DNA from: Fallopia convolvulus
Taxonomy: Eukaryota > Streptophyta > Magnoliopsida > Caryophyllales > Polygonaceae
Length of the DNA: 64,000 nucleotides
NCBI GenBank assembly: GCA_964016875.1
Contig: OZ024721.1
Coordinates: 36,622,823 to 36,686,822 of the forward strand
Reading direction: 5' to 3'
Below, one piece after another: positions 44,860 through 56,310 of the stretch. Under the pieces are notes generated by a model. The model searched no databases, was not told the origin of the DNA, and saw only the letters and a list, made by a program, of their open reading frames with translations. Position numbers and translations under genes: made by a program. Numbering within the stretch: position 1 is the stretch's first letter; every line of letters starts with the position of its first letter.

Positions 44860-47841
44860 AAAAAGGTAGTTTAAAAATAAAGGAATTCTTTTAAAATAAT
44901 TTTAGTTAATAAAATTCCCTAAAGCTTGCTAGTTTTAAAATGGTGGAAATTTGGGGATAGGTTGAACAAAAATTTAACATAGGGAAGGGTAGATGGCAGG
45001 TTTGAACTCGAGACCTATCTTTCCAAGCTTCCACATGTTCCTTCCCCAACCACTAGGCCAAGCTAATTTCTCTATCATCTAATCCTTTCACTTAATATTT
45101 AAACCATTCTCTCCTTTGTATTTTTTCCATAGACCATCGGTCCTTCTCCGACCTCCCGAGTCCTTGCTCGATGGGCATGCCGCCGGAGACTTCTACTGGC
45201 CGACTGCATCGCCCCTCACCCATCACATCTCTTTTCCCCCTTTCCCAAGTCTTCTCCCCCATTCCAAGATTAATAGACCATTGGCCTCTCCTTAGGGCCA
45301 TTATGACCTAGACATGGAAGGCCACCTTTGGGCTATTTAAAGGGGGGAGACACTGAAGAGAAGTCACATAAATCTCCTGCTCACTCTCTCGTCCAATTTC
45401 AGTAGAACAAGCCTCCCAATCTCTTGTTTTTCCATATTTCAAAAGCAACCTAAATTTGAATTTTTTTTCCTCTTCTTCTCCGCCCATTTCTCTCTCCGGT
45501 TCTCCAACACCTGCACACCACCAAATTCGCCGCCTGACCCGTCGGGATCCTCCCCGGACGCGCCACACCGCCGCCACCGCACCTCGCCCGTCGTCGTTGT
45601 TGTTGTTCTGTGTTGCTGTTGTATCGTTCTTTTGAACGAAGGAAGAAGACAAAGGAGGGGAGTCGGGCCTGACTCTTCTCTCTCTTGGGCTTTTGATCTC
45701 CTGGGCTGAGGTGGGGCTGACTGGGTTGACCTTTTCACAAAGGCAGCATGCCCGTTTCTCATTTTTAGGTTGATTCAATAGCTTGTTATTTGGGAGAGGA
45801 GGACAATTTCAACCCACTCGTTAATTGCCCCATTCCCCGAGCCCAATCTCGTTCCATCTTGTTGGTATAATCCTGACTCCTAACTATTTATTTATTGCTA
45901 TATAAAAATATATATATATTTTATTATAAATCATAATTAATTTGGGATTTTACATAAAGGATATTATTAGAATCTTATGAAAGAGTTTTATGAAAAATAA
46001 GTCTAGCATGCCCACATAAGATATTTATAATTTTAAATAAATTATAAATAATCTTCTAACATGATAATATTACGGAAATAATATTATTAGGCATGTTTGG
46101 ATAATTTTGTGCAAAAATAATAGTATAAGCTAACTCCCTTTAATAAAATAAAAGGGGTTGTTATAATAGGTTAAGGTAGAAACGAAATAACGAAGTTTAA
46201 TATTCCGTTTCTATAATGTGAACCTCGGTTTAGGTATAACTTTCGAGAAGCTCTTCGTTCGCGATCTTACGGCCTCACAGGAGTTCTACTCGAATCATAA
46301 GGCAAGTGGATAGACCTCTTGCCCCTTCTCTTTTATTAAATGTGAATTTATGCTCCGTTTAATATTCATGCTTGTTTGAGAACAACTTGTTTGCAATAAA
46401 TGAACTTAGGTTATTTATTGCTTAGTGATAACTACCGCGTTGATCTTATTATTATCCGTTACGCTAGTACTGGACTTTAGGACCGATGTTTGCGGCCTTG
46501 CCTGTTTAAAGTGTCTCGTTTAGAGACCTTCCTTGGAATAGTATAGAATAAGATGTTAGACATAAGTCTACGGACACTTTTTTATAACATCTTTATATAT
46601 AAGTCATGACTCTACTCTTACCTCGTTGACTAAAGTCTTAAGCAATGACGAAATAGAAAGGTTTCGTCTAAAGTCTAAAGCAATGTCACACGGAAAATAA
46701 ATGTTGATTAAAGTCTTAAAGCAATGTCGAAATAGGAAGTTCGTCTAAAGTCTTAAGTGATACCACATAAAACAGGAATGTAGGCTAAAGTCTTACGCTA
46801 TGTCGCATTTCAACTTTACAAATTAGGCTAAAGTCTCCTGCTATACCGAAATTTCCAAAATCATGAATAAGGCTAGAGTTCTCGCTATGCCTATTCATTT
46901 CACTAGTCAAAGTATACTATTATATACTTTTCGAGATAATAAAGTTCTCAATCTATTTTGTTGTGAACCACACTCATGTGGTAGTCTACGTCCAAAAGAA
47001 ATCTCGTATTTCTTTTTGTTCGATAATAGTGTCAACGTACGCTTTGATAGGACCCCATCCTTTTGTTGTCCTATCTCCAAAGAAAGTTCTATTCTTTTCC
47101 TCTTGGGCAAGAGTGTTAAATCCGTTCTTCGTGAAATCGCACTTTCGTATTATCATAGCTACCTTGAAATTTCGTAGTCTTCTTCTTTTCCGATGGAAGT
47201 ATTAACTGTTGGATTATTGACCAATCGCCATCATTGGAGATCGATACCAACATGTTTCGTTAATACCCTAGCCGCCATTCACTTGCTAGTCTTTCATTAG
47301 ACTAACCCATCCACCCTCTTTTCTTTTTCCTTGCATGTTCGGACATCAGGATGCAAAGGTGTGCCTCTCAAAGACCAAGGATCCAATGTTAGACGCAATA
47401 AAGAGACATATCAATGAAGGGCTAAATCTCTAAGTTGAAGAAGTCAAGATGAGGTACGCATTCAGAAGAGTAGTTTCAAGACTTGAAGATCAAGGCAAGA
47501 CAAGGTTGAAGGAAGGATGAATTTTCCCCAAGAGAAACGCATCCGAAAGATGGCGCACCAGCTCTCTCTTTAAGCCAAGGAACCCATCATCATATGAGTC
47601 TTCCTTAAAGCACTCTCGCATTTTCAATAATTCCTTTTTAGAAAATTGTTTCTTTCCGCTGCTACTTCTAATGTAAACAAAATTTTATTGTAATGAACTG
47701 CGGTTCTTTTTAATGAATAAGATTTCCGTTTTTGAGTCAATTTCATTTAAGTTATGTGTTTTTAAAGCCTTGGGTGGTTCTGGGTAGATTAATCCGGGAT
47801 CACTGGCGATAATATCCCTTAGGATAAAATAAGGGTGTTAC
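44860..47841 (+). repeat. Tekay-like solo or partial LTR inside element 2
   Basis: It is an LTR-like region on the plus strand. A TATA 'gctatttaaaggggg' at 45334 is followed by a leader, then AT-rich sequence, a decayed tandem repeat of 'taaagtctta.gc.atgtcg' units (46620-46860), and an end 'gggtgttaca' at 47841 followed by the interrupted integrase. The layout resembles the minus-strand chromovirus LTR at 51.3-53.7 kb, including a tRNA-like 'gaactcgagacctat...aaccactaggcca' (45005-45063). A TGTAACACCC start is not seen, so the left end is probably lost together with integrase and ORF2 sequence. Confidence 0.55.
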
Positions 47842-49776
47842 AGCTGCGTCGAGGTTCATATTAAGCTCTTTGAGAGCCCATAATGCCTTGTGCTCCATCT
47901 CGACCGACAAATGGCATGCCTTGCCATACACTAAATTGTAAGGAGTGGTGCGGAGGGGCATCTTGTATGCCGTCCTATAAGCCCATAGAGCGTCATCCAG
48001 TTTAGATGACCAATCCTTCCTTGAGCGGGACACCGTCTTTTCTAATATGCTCTTGATTTGCCTGTTTGAAACTTCAACTTGGCCACTAGTTTGGGGGTGA
48101 TACGGTGTTGCCACCCGGTGTGATACCCCATACTTAGCCAAAAGTGCTTCAAAACTCCGCTCTATGAAATGAGATCCACCATCACTAGAGAAGACCCTTG
48201 GGATGCCAAACCTGGGAAAAATGTTAGTTTTAATAAATTTAGCCACGGTTTTTTCATCATTGGTACTTGTAGCAATGACCTCCACCCACTTAGAGACATA
48301 ATCGACTGCAACGAGGATATACTTGTTGGGGCCCGATGAAGGGAAAGGTCCCGTGAAGTCTATACCCCAAATGTCGAATAATTCGACCTCTAGTAACCCG
48401 GTCAACGAGTTTTCATGTCTCCAAGTGATGTTGCCAAAGCGTTGGCATTCATCACATGCTGTCACATAGTCTTGTACGTCCTTGAAAATGGTTGGCCAAT
48501 AGAGACCACTTTGAAGAATCTTCGCCGTGGTTTTGAATCCTTTTGCATGGCCACCGGTAGGAAGTGTGTGACATTGACGGATCACACTCTCTATCTCCTC
48601 TTCTGGAATACAACGCCTAAAGAGGTGATCACTTCCTTGCTTGAACAAGTAAGGATCATCCCAATAGTACTATTTGGCATCATGGAGAAACTTCTTTTTC
48701 TTTTGTGGGGTTAGTCCCTCGGAAATTACGCCTCCTACAATGTCAAAATCCGCAAACCAAGGGGCTTTTGACCCTCTAATAGCATTGATTGATCGAAAAG
48801 AAGTAGAAGCAAGAGATGAAGAAGGAATTGAATTGAAAGAAATGAGTTCAGGTTGAGAAAACGTACCTGACTGGGTCGTTACCGAATCTGATTGGGTCGG
48901 TGTCGACCCTGGAGCTTTTATATTCCCGTCGGTAACGACCTCGTGTGGCTCGGTATCGAGCCTCCCGATTATGGTATCGATGTGCCTTGATTTATTGCCG
49001 ATGTGGTCCACGCTTTCCAGCCTCGGTTATGGCTCGGTACCGACCCCTCTAGGGTCAGTAACGACGGTCTTGCCGTTTCCAACCTTGTTCAGCATGAGGT
49101 GTTCGTCCGGTCTGGAGTCGTTAATTGGCACTTCGTTGTTGGATTCGGTGATGTGTTCAAATGGAAACTTGGATAAGTGATCCGCCACCAAGTTTTCTGC
49201 TCCCTTTTTATCTCTGATTTCATGATCAAATTCCTGCAATAAGAGCATCCAACGAAGTAGCCTAGGCTTGGCATCCTTTTTGGCCATTAGATATCTAACA
49301 ACCTCCTGGTCAGTATAAACAATCACTTTTGAACCAACAAGATAGTAACGAAATTTTTCAAAAGCAAATACTACAGCGAGAAATTCCTTCTCCGTTGTAG
49401 TATACTTACTCTGCGCCTCATCAAGCGTCTTACTCGCATAGTAGATGGCATGAAGCTTTTTGTCCTTCTGATGTCCCAAAACTGCGCCAACAACATAATC
49501 ACTGGTGTCAAACATAATTTCAAAGGGTAAGGTCCAATCTGGGGACTACATAATAGGAGCGGAAACGAAGGCTTCTCTTAACCTGGAAAATGCTTCAAGA
49601 CAATCTGGAGACAGCTCAAACACTACATCCTTCATCAGTAGGTTAGTCAGTGGTTTAGCTATCTTTGAAAAATCTTTGATAAAGCGTCTTTAAAAACCAG
49701 CATGCCCTAGAAAGCTCCTGACGTCTTTAATAGAAGAGGGAGGAGGTAGTTTTTCGATGAGCTCAATTTTAGATTT
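47842..49776 (-). pseudogene. pol: Tat-like pol remnant: RT end, RNase H, linker, integrase
   Basis: One frame runs from 49776 ('SKIELIEKLPPPSSIKDVRS') through the RT end ('RRFIKDFSKIAKPL'), RNase H ('[20 protein letters not shown]', '[11 protein letters not shown]'), a linker, and integrase to 47842. Integrase has the HHCC zinc region ('CDECQRF') and D, D, E at 'VAVDY', 'SSDGG' and 'GQVEVSN'. In-frame stops at about 49540, 49027 and 48667 are each explained by C-to-T change (CAG or CAA to TAG or TAA), with another near 49695. Integrase is cut at 47842 by LTR sequence. The linker (48866-49060) is built from palindromic words. Confidence 0.8.
48866..49060 (-). repeat. Palindromic word cluster, RNase H-integrase linker (element 2)
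   Basis: Pairs such as 'gggtcgttaccga', 'gtcggtaacgacc', 'gctcggtatcgagcc' and 'gctcggtaccgaccc' occur at short spacing. They encode 'TEPHEVVTD'-like linker residues. The same words occur in both LTRs, the 3' noncoding region and ORF2 of this element. Confidence 0.8.
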
Positions 49777-49851
49777 ATCGTTGTAGTATAGTGGTAAGTA
49801 TTCCCGCTTGTCACGTGGGTGACCAGGGTTCGATCCCCGACAATGGCGCCA
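49777..49851 (+). tRNA. tRNA-Asp(GTC) full-length copy with CCA, reverse-transcribed primer next to LTR
   Basis: These 72 nt plus CCA match plant tRNA-Asp(GTC), as I know it, at all but six positions. A GTC anticodon lies in 'cgcttgtcacgtg', the T-loop reads 'ggttcgatcc', and the 3' end is 'ggcgcca'. Its last 18 nt are, read on the minus strand, the tRNA-Asp primer-binding site of element 2, three bases from the LTR end. Nuclear tRNA genes do not encode CCA, so this is a cDNA of the whole primer tRNA and not an ordinary gene. Five of six changes are C/T or G/A transitions that weaken the stems. Expression from its internal promoter is possible but unlikely. Confidence 0.88.
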
Positions 49852-49854
49852 ATT

Positions 49855-51332
49855 TGTATGAGGGTTATTTAACTGATAACAAATAAATTTGTAGTCAAGA
49901 CCCCGCTGAGTATAGGGATGTCAGGATCGTCTACGGGAAGCAAGGTTATTTGTTTACCGAACTAAGAAAACAAGAAAACAAAGCAAAACAAAGTAAAACA
50001 ACTACGACAGCCCACGGTACCGACCTTGTCAGGGTCGGTAACGATGTTGGATTTCTACTAAAACAGAGCAAATAACACGATTCAAGTGCAGGCTCGGTAC
50101 CGATTTGTGTGCCTCGGTAACGAGTATATATGAATGCAAAACGAAGGAAATCAAATGATAAAAAGCTCTAGGACAAGGGTTATCACGACATAATTATGCA
50201 TACAAACTCATGTGAAGGATAAAGATCATGCCTTTAAAGATAAATATATCAACTTTCGTTGACTAAACAAGCAAATCAATCAACTTTCATAAATCAATTC
50301 ACTTTTCTACTTGTTTTGTATCCAAGGCTCGAAACTTTCGTTATCGAACAATATCAACATTCAAGTTCACAACTTTCTCTTTCGATCAAGCAATAAACTC
50401 AAAATTACTTTGACTCTCGTCTAAGTATAAGCACAAACAAGCAATTCAAAAGATTGAAGGCAATCAAAACATCAACACATTCATTCAACCATGCATAACC
50501 ATGTCGGGTTTCAACCCCGACCCTAGAAAAGAGAACTACTCACTCATCATTGAATCAAAACGAACAACTAAGTTAAAAAAGAACATTGAAAAGTAAAACT
50601 TACTTGAAATTAAAGAAATATCGTCTTACAAACCACACGTTCAAACTCGAAACAACGAAGAACAAGAACAACAACCTCGATCACGACCCTCTCTCTGTCT
50701 CTCTATCGATCGACAGAATCAAAATCTCAATCGTCCCTCTTCTCTAACGACTTTCTCTCGACAAAAACTAACGAATCCCCCCTTTCTACTAGGCTAGAAC
50801 AAGGGTATTTATACTAGAGAAAGCTATCTAATAAAGATCTAAAAGATAAAAACTTTCTAAACTAAAAAGATCACAAGATAAAAGATATAATTTCCGAAAG
50901 TCGGCGCTGCTCTACTAACACAGGTCACCTCGGTAACGACCTGCACAGGGTCGGTAGACACTTGCTGAATTCCTTGGATAAAAACTTGTTGCACAGCTCG
51001 GTACCGACCCTCACAGGTCGGTAACGAGGTCTCTATTTCGGGTTTATTTTTGCACTTCTCATAGGTTCACTTGAACTTCTCCGAGATCTTCACGACATAT
51101 CCTTCTTCTCTTTCCTTATGCACTCCACCCCAATCTCCTTGACTTCAGCTTTGCTTGAAAATGCTCCTTTCCACTTCAAAAAACTAAAAAAAGACACGGA
51201 GTAGCTTCCATACTTTTCACAAAATATGCAAACTTATCCTAAAACACACAAAACTAACTCTAAACCTTACTAAAACTAAACCAAACAACCTAAGAAAGAC
51301 ACCAAAAAACTATACTAAAATCACAAACATTA
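49855..51332 (-). repeat. 5' LTR of element 2 (1478 bp)
   Basis: On the minus strand it starts TAATGTTTGTGA (the first G mutated relative to the partner TGATG) and ends CATACA, then AAT and the tRNA-Asp complement. Palindromic word pairs lie at 50010-50046, 50088-50120, 50903-50968 and 50997-51033, with TCGGTACCGA at 50094-50103. The outer flank (51333 on) is Tekay-like LTR. Confidence 0.88.
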
Positions 51333-53744
51333 ACAAGGTGTCCCCAACATCGAATAAGTTAACGGAAATTGAATTATCGAAAGGTTCAAGTAGAATGTCC
51401 AATTGCCTTGGATTTCTTTCGGTAATATTCGTAGCACAGAATTATAAGCTCTTAGAGACGTCGAGCGCTTCGACCTATTTGACCGAAAGGAAAGAGGAAC
51501 GAAATCGTATTAAAATCCTATTTTAATCTTAACTATACTTTTCTCTTATTTCCCTCTTCTAAGAGAAAGAAAGTTAAATCTAAATTATTTTAATTAACAA
51601 TTTAGATGTGGGATAGAAAATAATAATCTTTACTATTATTTTCAAGATAGTACTCTTTATTATTTTAAAATATTTATTTTAAAGAAACATGTAAAGTCTT
51701 ATTTAAATATAAAGGAAATTCCTTTTAAAACCATATGCAATATTTAAAAATACTTGAAATATGATTTGCATGTATGTTATTATTTCTAAAGTCAAACTTT
51801 ATTTTATTCCAAAAGTTTATGTGACAAAGCTAATTTTGACATGCAACCATATTTAAACTATGAATAAACCCTTTTTCCAACTATCAATATTTTTATACAA
51901 ACTACTTAGTAAAAATTATTATTATGATCAATAATAATATCAAATGTCATGATTGATTTATTATAAAAATATAATAAAGTCTCTAATTGACATGCATGTT
52001 ATATTACCTTATAAAATACTTTATTTCCCACATGCAAAACAATATACAAATTAAATAGAATATGATTATGAAAAATCCTTTTTCTTTTATCAAGAGGAAT
52101 ATATACATATTTATTTCTACCTAGTGAGTAAAACTAGGTTGCATGCAAGAAAGGATTTTTCCCAAAGATTTTTATAAAAAAACCATACACAACTATTATA
52201 ATTTTCTTAAGTGAGTAAAACCCTTATAAGTTCATTTTTAACTCTAGATGGTTCAAAATATTTTATCAATATTCATTTTAGCTAAAATTGACATACAAAA
52301 GAGTTTTAAGTTATAAAAACTCTTTTTAAAAATACATGCAAGGCACTTTTAATTTAAATAACATATTTTGTTCTTATTACTCTTATTTGATCAAAAGTTC
52401 ATAGAAAAGATTATACTTAGATTTATAAGAACATGCAAGAGAATTTAATTTATAAAAACTCCTTTAAAAGTACATACAAAGACACTTTTAATTTAAAAGA
52501 TCAAACTTGTCTTTATTAGACTTATCTATATTAAAATTTCATATAAAAACAACCTAAATGCTTATAAAGACATACATGAAGATTGCATGCATGGAAACTT
52601 TACATTATAAAATTAACAAGCCAAACTTTTATAATCAAAGAAATTTTATGTATAAAAAGAGAAATAAGTCTAGACTTTTAAAATAAGTAAAATCAGAATT
52701 TTCTCAAGTTAAAAGCCACTTTTATAATTCTAGGATTTATTAGAATTTATTTTATAACTTGTAAAATAAATTCCTTTTAAAATTCATTGCATGCAAGTTA
52801 TTTTCTTATAAAAACATGTACAAAAGTAGAATTTTAGTTAGTCTCATTTTTAGAGATATAATAGGCAAAATGGGCTCATTAAAAATACATAATAAAAATC
52901 AGCCCACAAGAGTGTAAATAAAAAGGCCCAAAGGGAAAAATTATAGCCTTCTCCTTCAGTTGAAAACACGCAGGAACAGAGAGGGCAAACAGGACAGAAC
53001 GACGATTCAAGGGAAGGAAGGACACCAGGCTGGGGCGGCACCGGCGGGCTCCTGGGCGGCGAGCGAGTGGGCGGCGCGAATAGGGAAGGTGGCCAGCGAT
53101 GGTCGGAGGTGGTCGGAACATCCAAAAAAAAATTAAAACGAATTTTCTTTGATTTTTGGGAAAAAAAATCAGCTTGATCAAAGGAGGGAAATTGGTGAGA
53201 ACAGAGTGTTTGAGGCTTGAATATGGGCTTCTAAAGGTCTAATGAGTCCCTTAAATAGGCCAACTAGTTAGTGGAAGGAGTAGAGAGGAGGAGATCAATC
53301 TCATGATTGCTCAAATCCCCTTCAATGGTGAGTGGGAGGGTTTGTTTAAATCTCTATTAAAATAGAGTGTAATTGAGAAGATACTCTGCATAAAAATCCT
53401 TCCCAAATCTCCCCATTTCATACCCAATTCGAGCCTCAATTGGATCGGAATTTCGGTTTGGCAAAAATCCCCTAAAAAGAAAGAGTTTAATTACAACTAG
53501 TTTTCTTAATATATCAGAAAAACAAACTAGCATAAATGGTAGAGGAGTAGGGGAAGGGGTAATAGGTCAAGGGTTCAATTCCCACCCCTTGTCTCTATTT
53601 TTTTTTTATAAAAACCCCTTTTGATGAATTATGGGTTTTTTAAATGGGCCGGTCTAAGGCCCATTGCTTTCTTTTTAAGAAAGAAAGGTTGGAAGATTAA
53701 GAGAAAAGAAAGGTTGGAAGATTAAAAGACGTTTCCTTCTTTAA
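51333..53744 (-). repeat. 3' LTR region of the Tekay-like chromovirus, truncated
   Basis: It follows the chromovirus stop codon (53745) on the minus strand. A TATA-like 'cctatttaaggg' lies at about 53250, then a leader with low-complexity coding-like GC stretch (52950-53125), then a long AT-rich part (51535-52860). The LTR end is missing because element 2 begins at 51332. A (gttggaagatta) duplication sits at 53687-53727. The exact LTR start is not determined. Confidence 0.6.
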
Positions 53745-54796
53745 TTACGACGCCATCAACTCGGGAAAATGTTTCTGCATGTCTTGCTCAGTCTCCCAAG
53801 TTTCCCACGTTGTACCTTCTTTGCTGTCCTTTGACCAGAGTACTCGGACTAGAGGTACCTCTTTGTTGCATAACTGCTTAATCCGTCGTTCAACTATCTT
53901 CAGAGGTGTCTCTTCATATGTACCATATGAATGGATTTCCACGTCATCATAATTGATTATGTGGGATTCGTCAGGCACATACTGCTTCAGGAGTGACACG
54001 TGGAAGACGTTGTGAATTGGGTGTGTTGATGGCGGTAGAGCGATGCGATAGGCCAGCTTGCCTACGCTCTCCAAAATCTCGAAGGGTCCCACATAACGAG
54101 GATTGAGCTTTCCTCTTTTCCCAAAACGGAAAACACCCTTCGAAGGAGATTCTTTGACAAAAACTTTACTTCCTACCTTGAACTCAACATCTCTTCTCTT
54201 CAGATCCGCGTATGAATTTGGTCGACTTTGAGTAGTCAACATCCTTTGACGAATTAAAGCAACGTCTGCGGTGGTTCTTTCAACCAACTCCGGTCCGAGA
54301 AAAATCTTGTCAGCATTATCATCCCAACAGATTTGGGATCGACATTTTCGGCCATCAGAGCTTTGAAAGGAGCCATCTTTATGGTTGAGTGCCAGCTGTT
54401 GTTGTAGGTGAACTCTATCGAACTTAGGTTGACATCCCAGCTTGTCGTGCGATCCAAAACGCAGGCTTGAATCATATCCTCAAGAGTTTGAATGGTCCAC
54501 TCAGATTTTCCATCGGTTTGAGGGTGAAAATTTGTGCTAAACTTTAGTTCGGTACCCATGGCCTTATGTAACTCTTGCCAAAAATTTGCCATGTAACGTT
54601 CGTCCTTATCGGAGATGATTGTCTTCGGGGTACCATGGAGGCGGAGCATATCCTTAATGAAAATTTCTGCTAGTTGTTGGACTCCCCACTTTTTCTTGAT
54701 TGCAATGAAGTGGGCGCTCTTGGTAAGTCGGTCTACGATAACCCATATTGCGTCTTTCTGCTTTTGAGTCTTAGGTAAACCGGTAACGAAGTCCAT
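53745..54796 (-). pseudogene. pol: Chromovirus integrase and chromodomain
   Basis: The integrase core has 'VIVDRLTKSAHF' (first Asp), 'ISDKDERY' (second Asp) and 'GKSEWTIQTLEDM' (Glu kept, neighbouring Arg changed to Trp). The frame shifts near 54270 and continues 'ERTTADVALIRQRM', the 'LNPRYVGPFEIL' box and 'HNVFHVSLLKQYVP'. It ends with a chromodomain-like 'PLKIVERRIKQL', 'VLWSKDSKEGTTWETW'. This C-terminus identifies the Tekay/Del chromovirus group, which directs insertion to heterochromatin. One stop after 'SLPVP' (54818) separates it from the zinc-binding region. Confidence 0.85.
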
Positions 54797-54817
54797 CTCT
54801 ATATCTTCCCATTTCCA

Positions 54818-56310
54818 TTATGGCACTGGAAGTGATTGTAGCATTCCTCCCGGTCTTTTATGCTCAATTTTCACCTTCTGGCAAACCAAACACCTTGAGA
54901 TGAATTCTGCAACTTCTTGCTTCATGTTCGGCCACCAGAAATTCCTTCGCAAGTCTTTGTACATCTTACTTGCTCCGGGATGAATGGAATATGCAGATGA
55001 GTGAGCTTCTTTCAAAATTATCTTACGAAGCTCATCTATGGCAGGCACGAAAATCCTGTTTTGAAACCAAAGGGAACCATCATCTTGTATAATGAACCTA
55101 GGTGCCTTGCCTTCTTGCACTTCTCCATTGATCTTGATCAACATGATGTCGTCGGCTTGTTTCTCTCTAATGTCATCTAGTAAGTCGGAATGGATTTCTA
55201 AGGTGGTTAGACAACTATGTTGTCTTCCAAACCATACTTTAATGCCTTCTCGAATCAACTCTTGTTGTAGCTTTGGTTGAACTGTCAGCATTGCAACTAT
55301 GCCCTCTTGTTGTGTCTTCCGACTTAACGCATCGGCTACAGCATTAGCTTTGCCCGAATGATAAAGCAATTCAATATCGTAATCCTTGAGCAGTTCTAAC
55401 CATCTTCTTTGCCTCATATTAAAATCTTTCTGAGTGAACACATATTTCAAGCTTTTGTGGTCGGTGTAGATCTGACACTTCACCCCATACAAGTAGTGTC
55501 GCCAAATCTTTAAGGCCCCACAGCTGCTAGCTCGAGGTCGTGTGTCGGGTAGTTAACTTCATAGGGCTTGAGTTGACGAGATGTGTAAGCTATCACTTTC
55601 CCGTTTTGCTTGAGGACACATCCCAGACCTTGCTTGGAGGCATCACGATACACCACGTATCCTTCATGTCCATCTGGCAGAGTTAGAACGGGTGCACTTT
55701 TTAGACGTTTCTTTAGCTCTTGAAAGCTTTCTTCACATTTCTCATCCCACACAAACTTCTTGTGGGTCTTTCGGAGTAGCTTGGTCATTGGTAAAGCGAT
55801 TTTGGAGAATCTTTCTACAAACCTTCGGTAGTACCCAGCAAGTCCTAGGAAGCTGCGAATTTCTTTCACATTTCGAGGTTGCTTCCATTCTGAGACCGCT
55901 TTAATCTTCTATGGGTCCACCATTACTCCGTCTTGGTTGATAACATGACCTAAAAAGGCGACTTCTTTTAGCCATAGGTCACATTTTGACAACTTAGCAT
56001 ACAACTGGTTATCTCTTAAAATCTGCAACACGATCCTAAGATGCTCCTTGTGATCAGTCTGACTTCCAGAGTAGATCAAAATGTCGTCGATGAAGACGAT
56101 CACGAACTTATCGAGATACTCATGGAAACATCGATGCATGAGATCCATAAACACTACTGGTGCATTGGTCAATCCGAATGGCATCACCACAAACTCGTAT
56201 TGGCCATATCGAGTTCGGAATGCTGTCTTTGAAATATCCTCCTCGTGAATTTTGAGCTGGTGATATCTGGATCGTAAATCGATCTTGGAGAATACTTTGG
56301 CACCTCGTAG
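54818..56310 (-). pseudogene. pol: Chromovirus RT, RNase H and integrase zinc domain
   Basis: RT motif 'FIDDILIYS' (YIDD-type catalytic Asp pair) and '[10 protein letters not shown]' are present (56190 on). Then come '[12 protein letters not shown]', RNase H ('[16 protein letters not shown]', '[11 protein letters not shown]', '[22 protein letters not shown]') and the integrase HHCC region ('[18 protein letters not shown]', 'CLVCQKVK'). There is a TAG at about 55906, a one-base loss at about 55508 in 'VGPxxR' where '[11 protein letters not shown]' is expected, and a TAG near 56311 separating the RT start. Confidence 0.85.

Larger units (their letters stand above)
41169..51332 (-). mobile_element. 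Rearranged Tat-like Ty3/gypsy element 2
   Basis: In element order (minus strand) it has a 5' LTR (51332-49855), a full tRNA-Asp copy in place of the PBS, part of RT and RNase H, a linker, integrase, an inserted Tekay-like LTR, the 3' half of ORF2, a noncoding region, a purine tract and a 3' LTR truncated at 41169. Gag, protease and most of RT are missing. The two ends show no target duplication: the left border is a GATL fragment and the right border a Tekay-like LTR. Many stops are explained by C-to-T changes. Confidence 0.8.

Noticed and set aside
45308..45778. 156-codon minus-strand frame with Arg/Gly-rich sequence
   Set aside because: It lies in the leader part of a Tekay-like LTR just after a plus-strand TATA. 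The composition is low-complexity and no domain is visible.
49777..49851. Ordinary nuclear tRNA-Asp gene
   Set aside because: CCA is present in the DNA, the 3' end coincides with the primer-binding site three bases from an LTR, the stems carry mismatches and no T-run terminator follows.
52850..53181. Pro/Ser-rich minus-strand frames of 91-100 codons
   Set aside because: They fall in the leader of the chromovirus LTR, in the position equivalent to the previous item, and have no recognisable domain.
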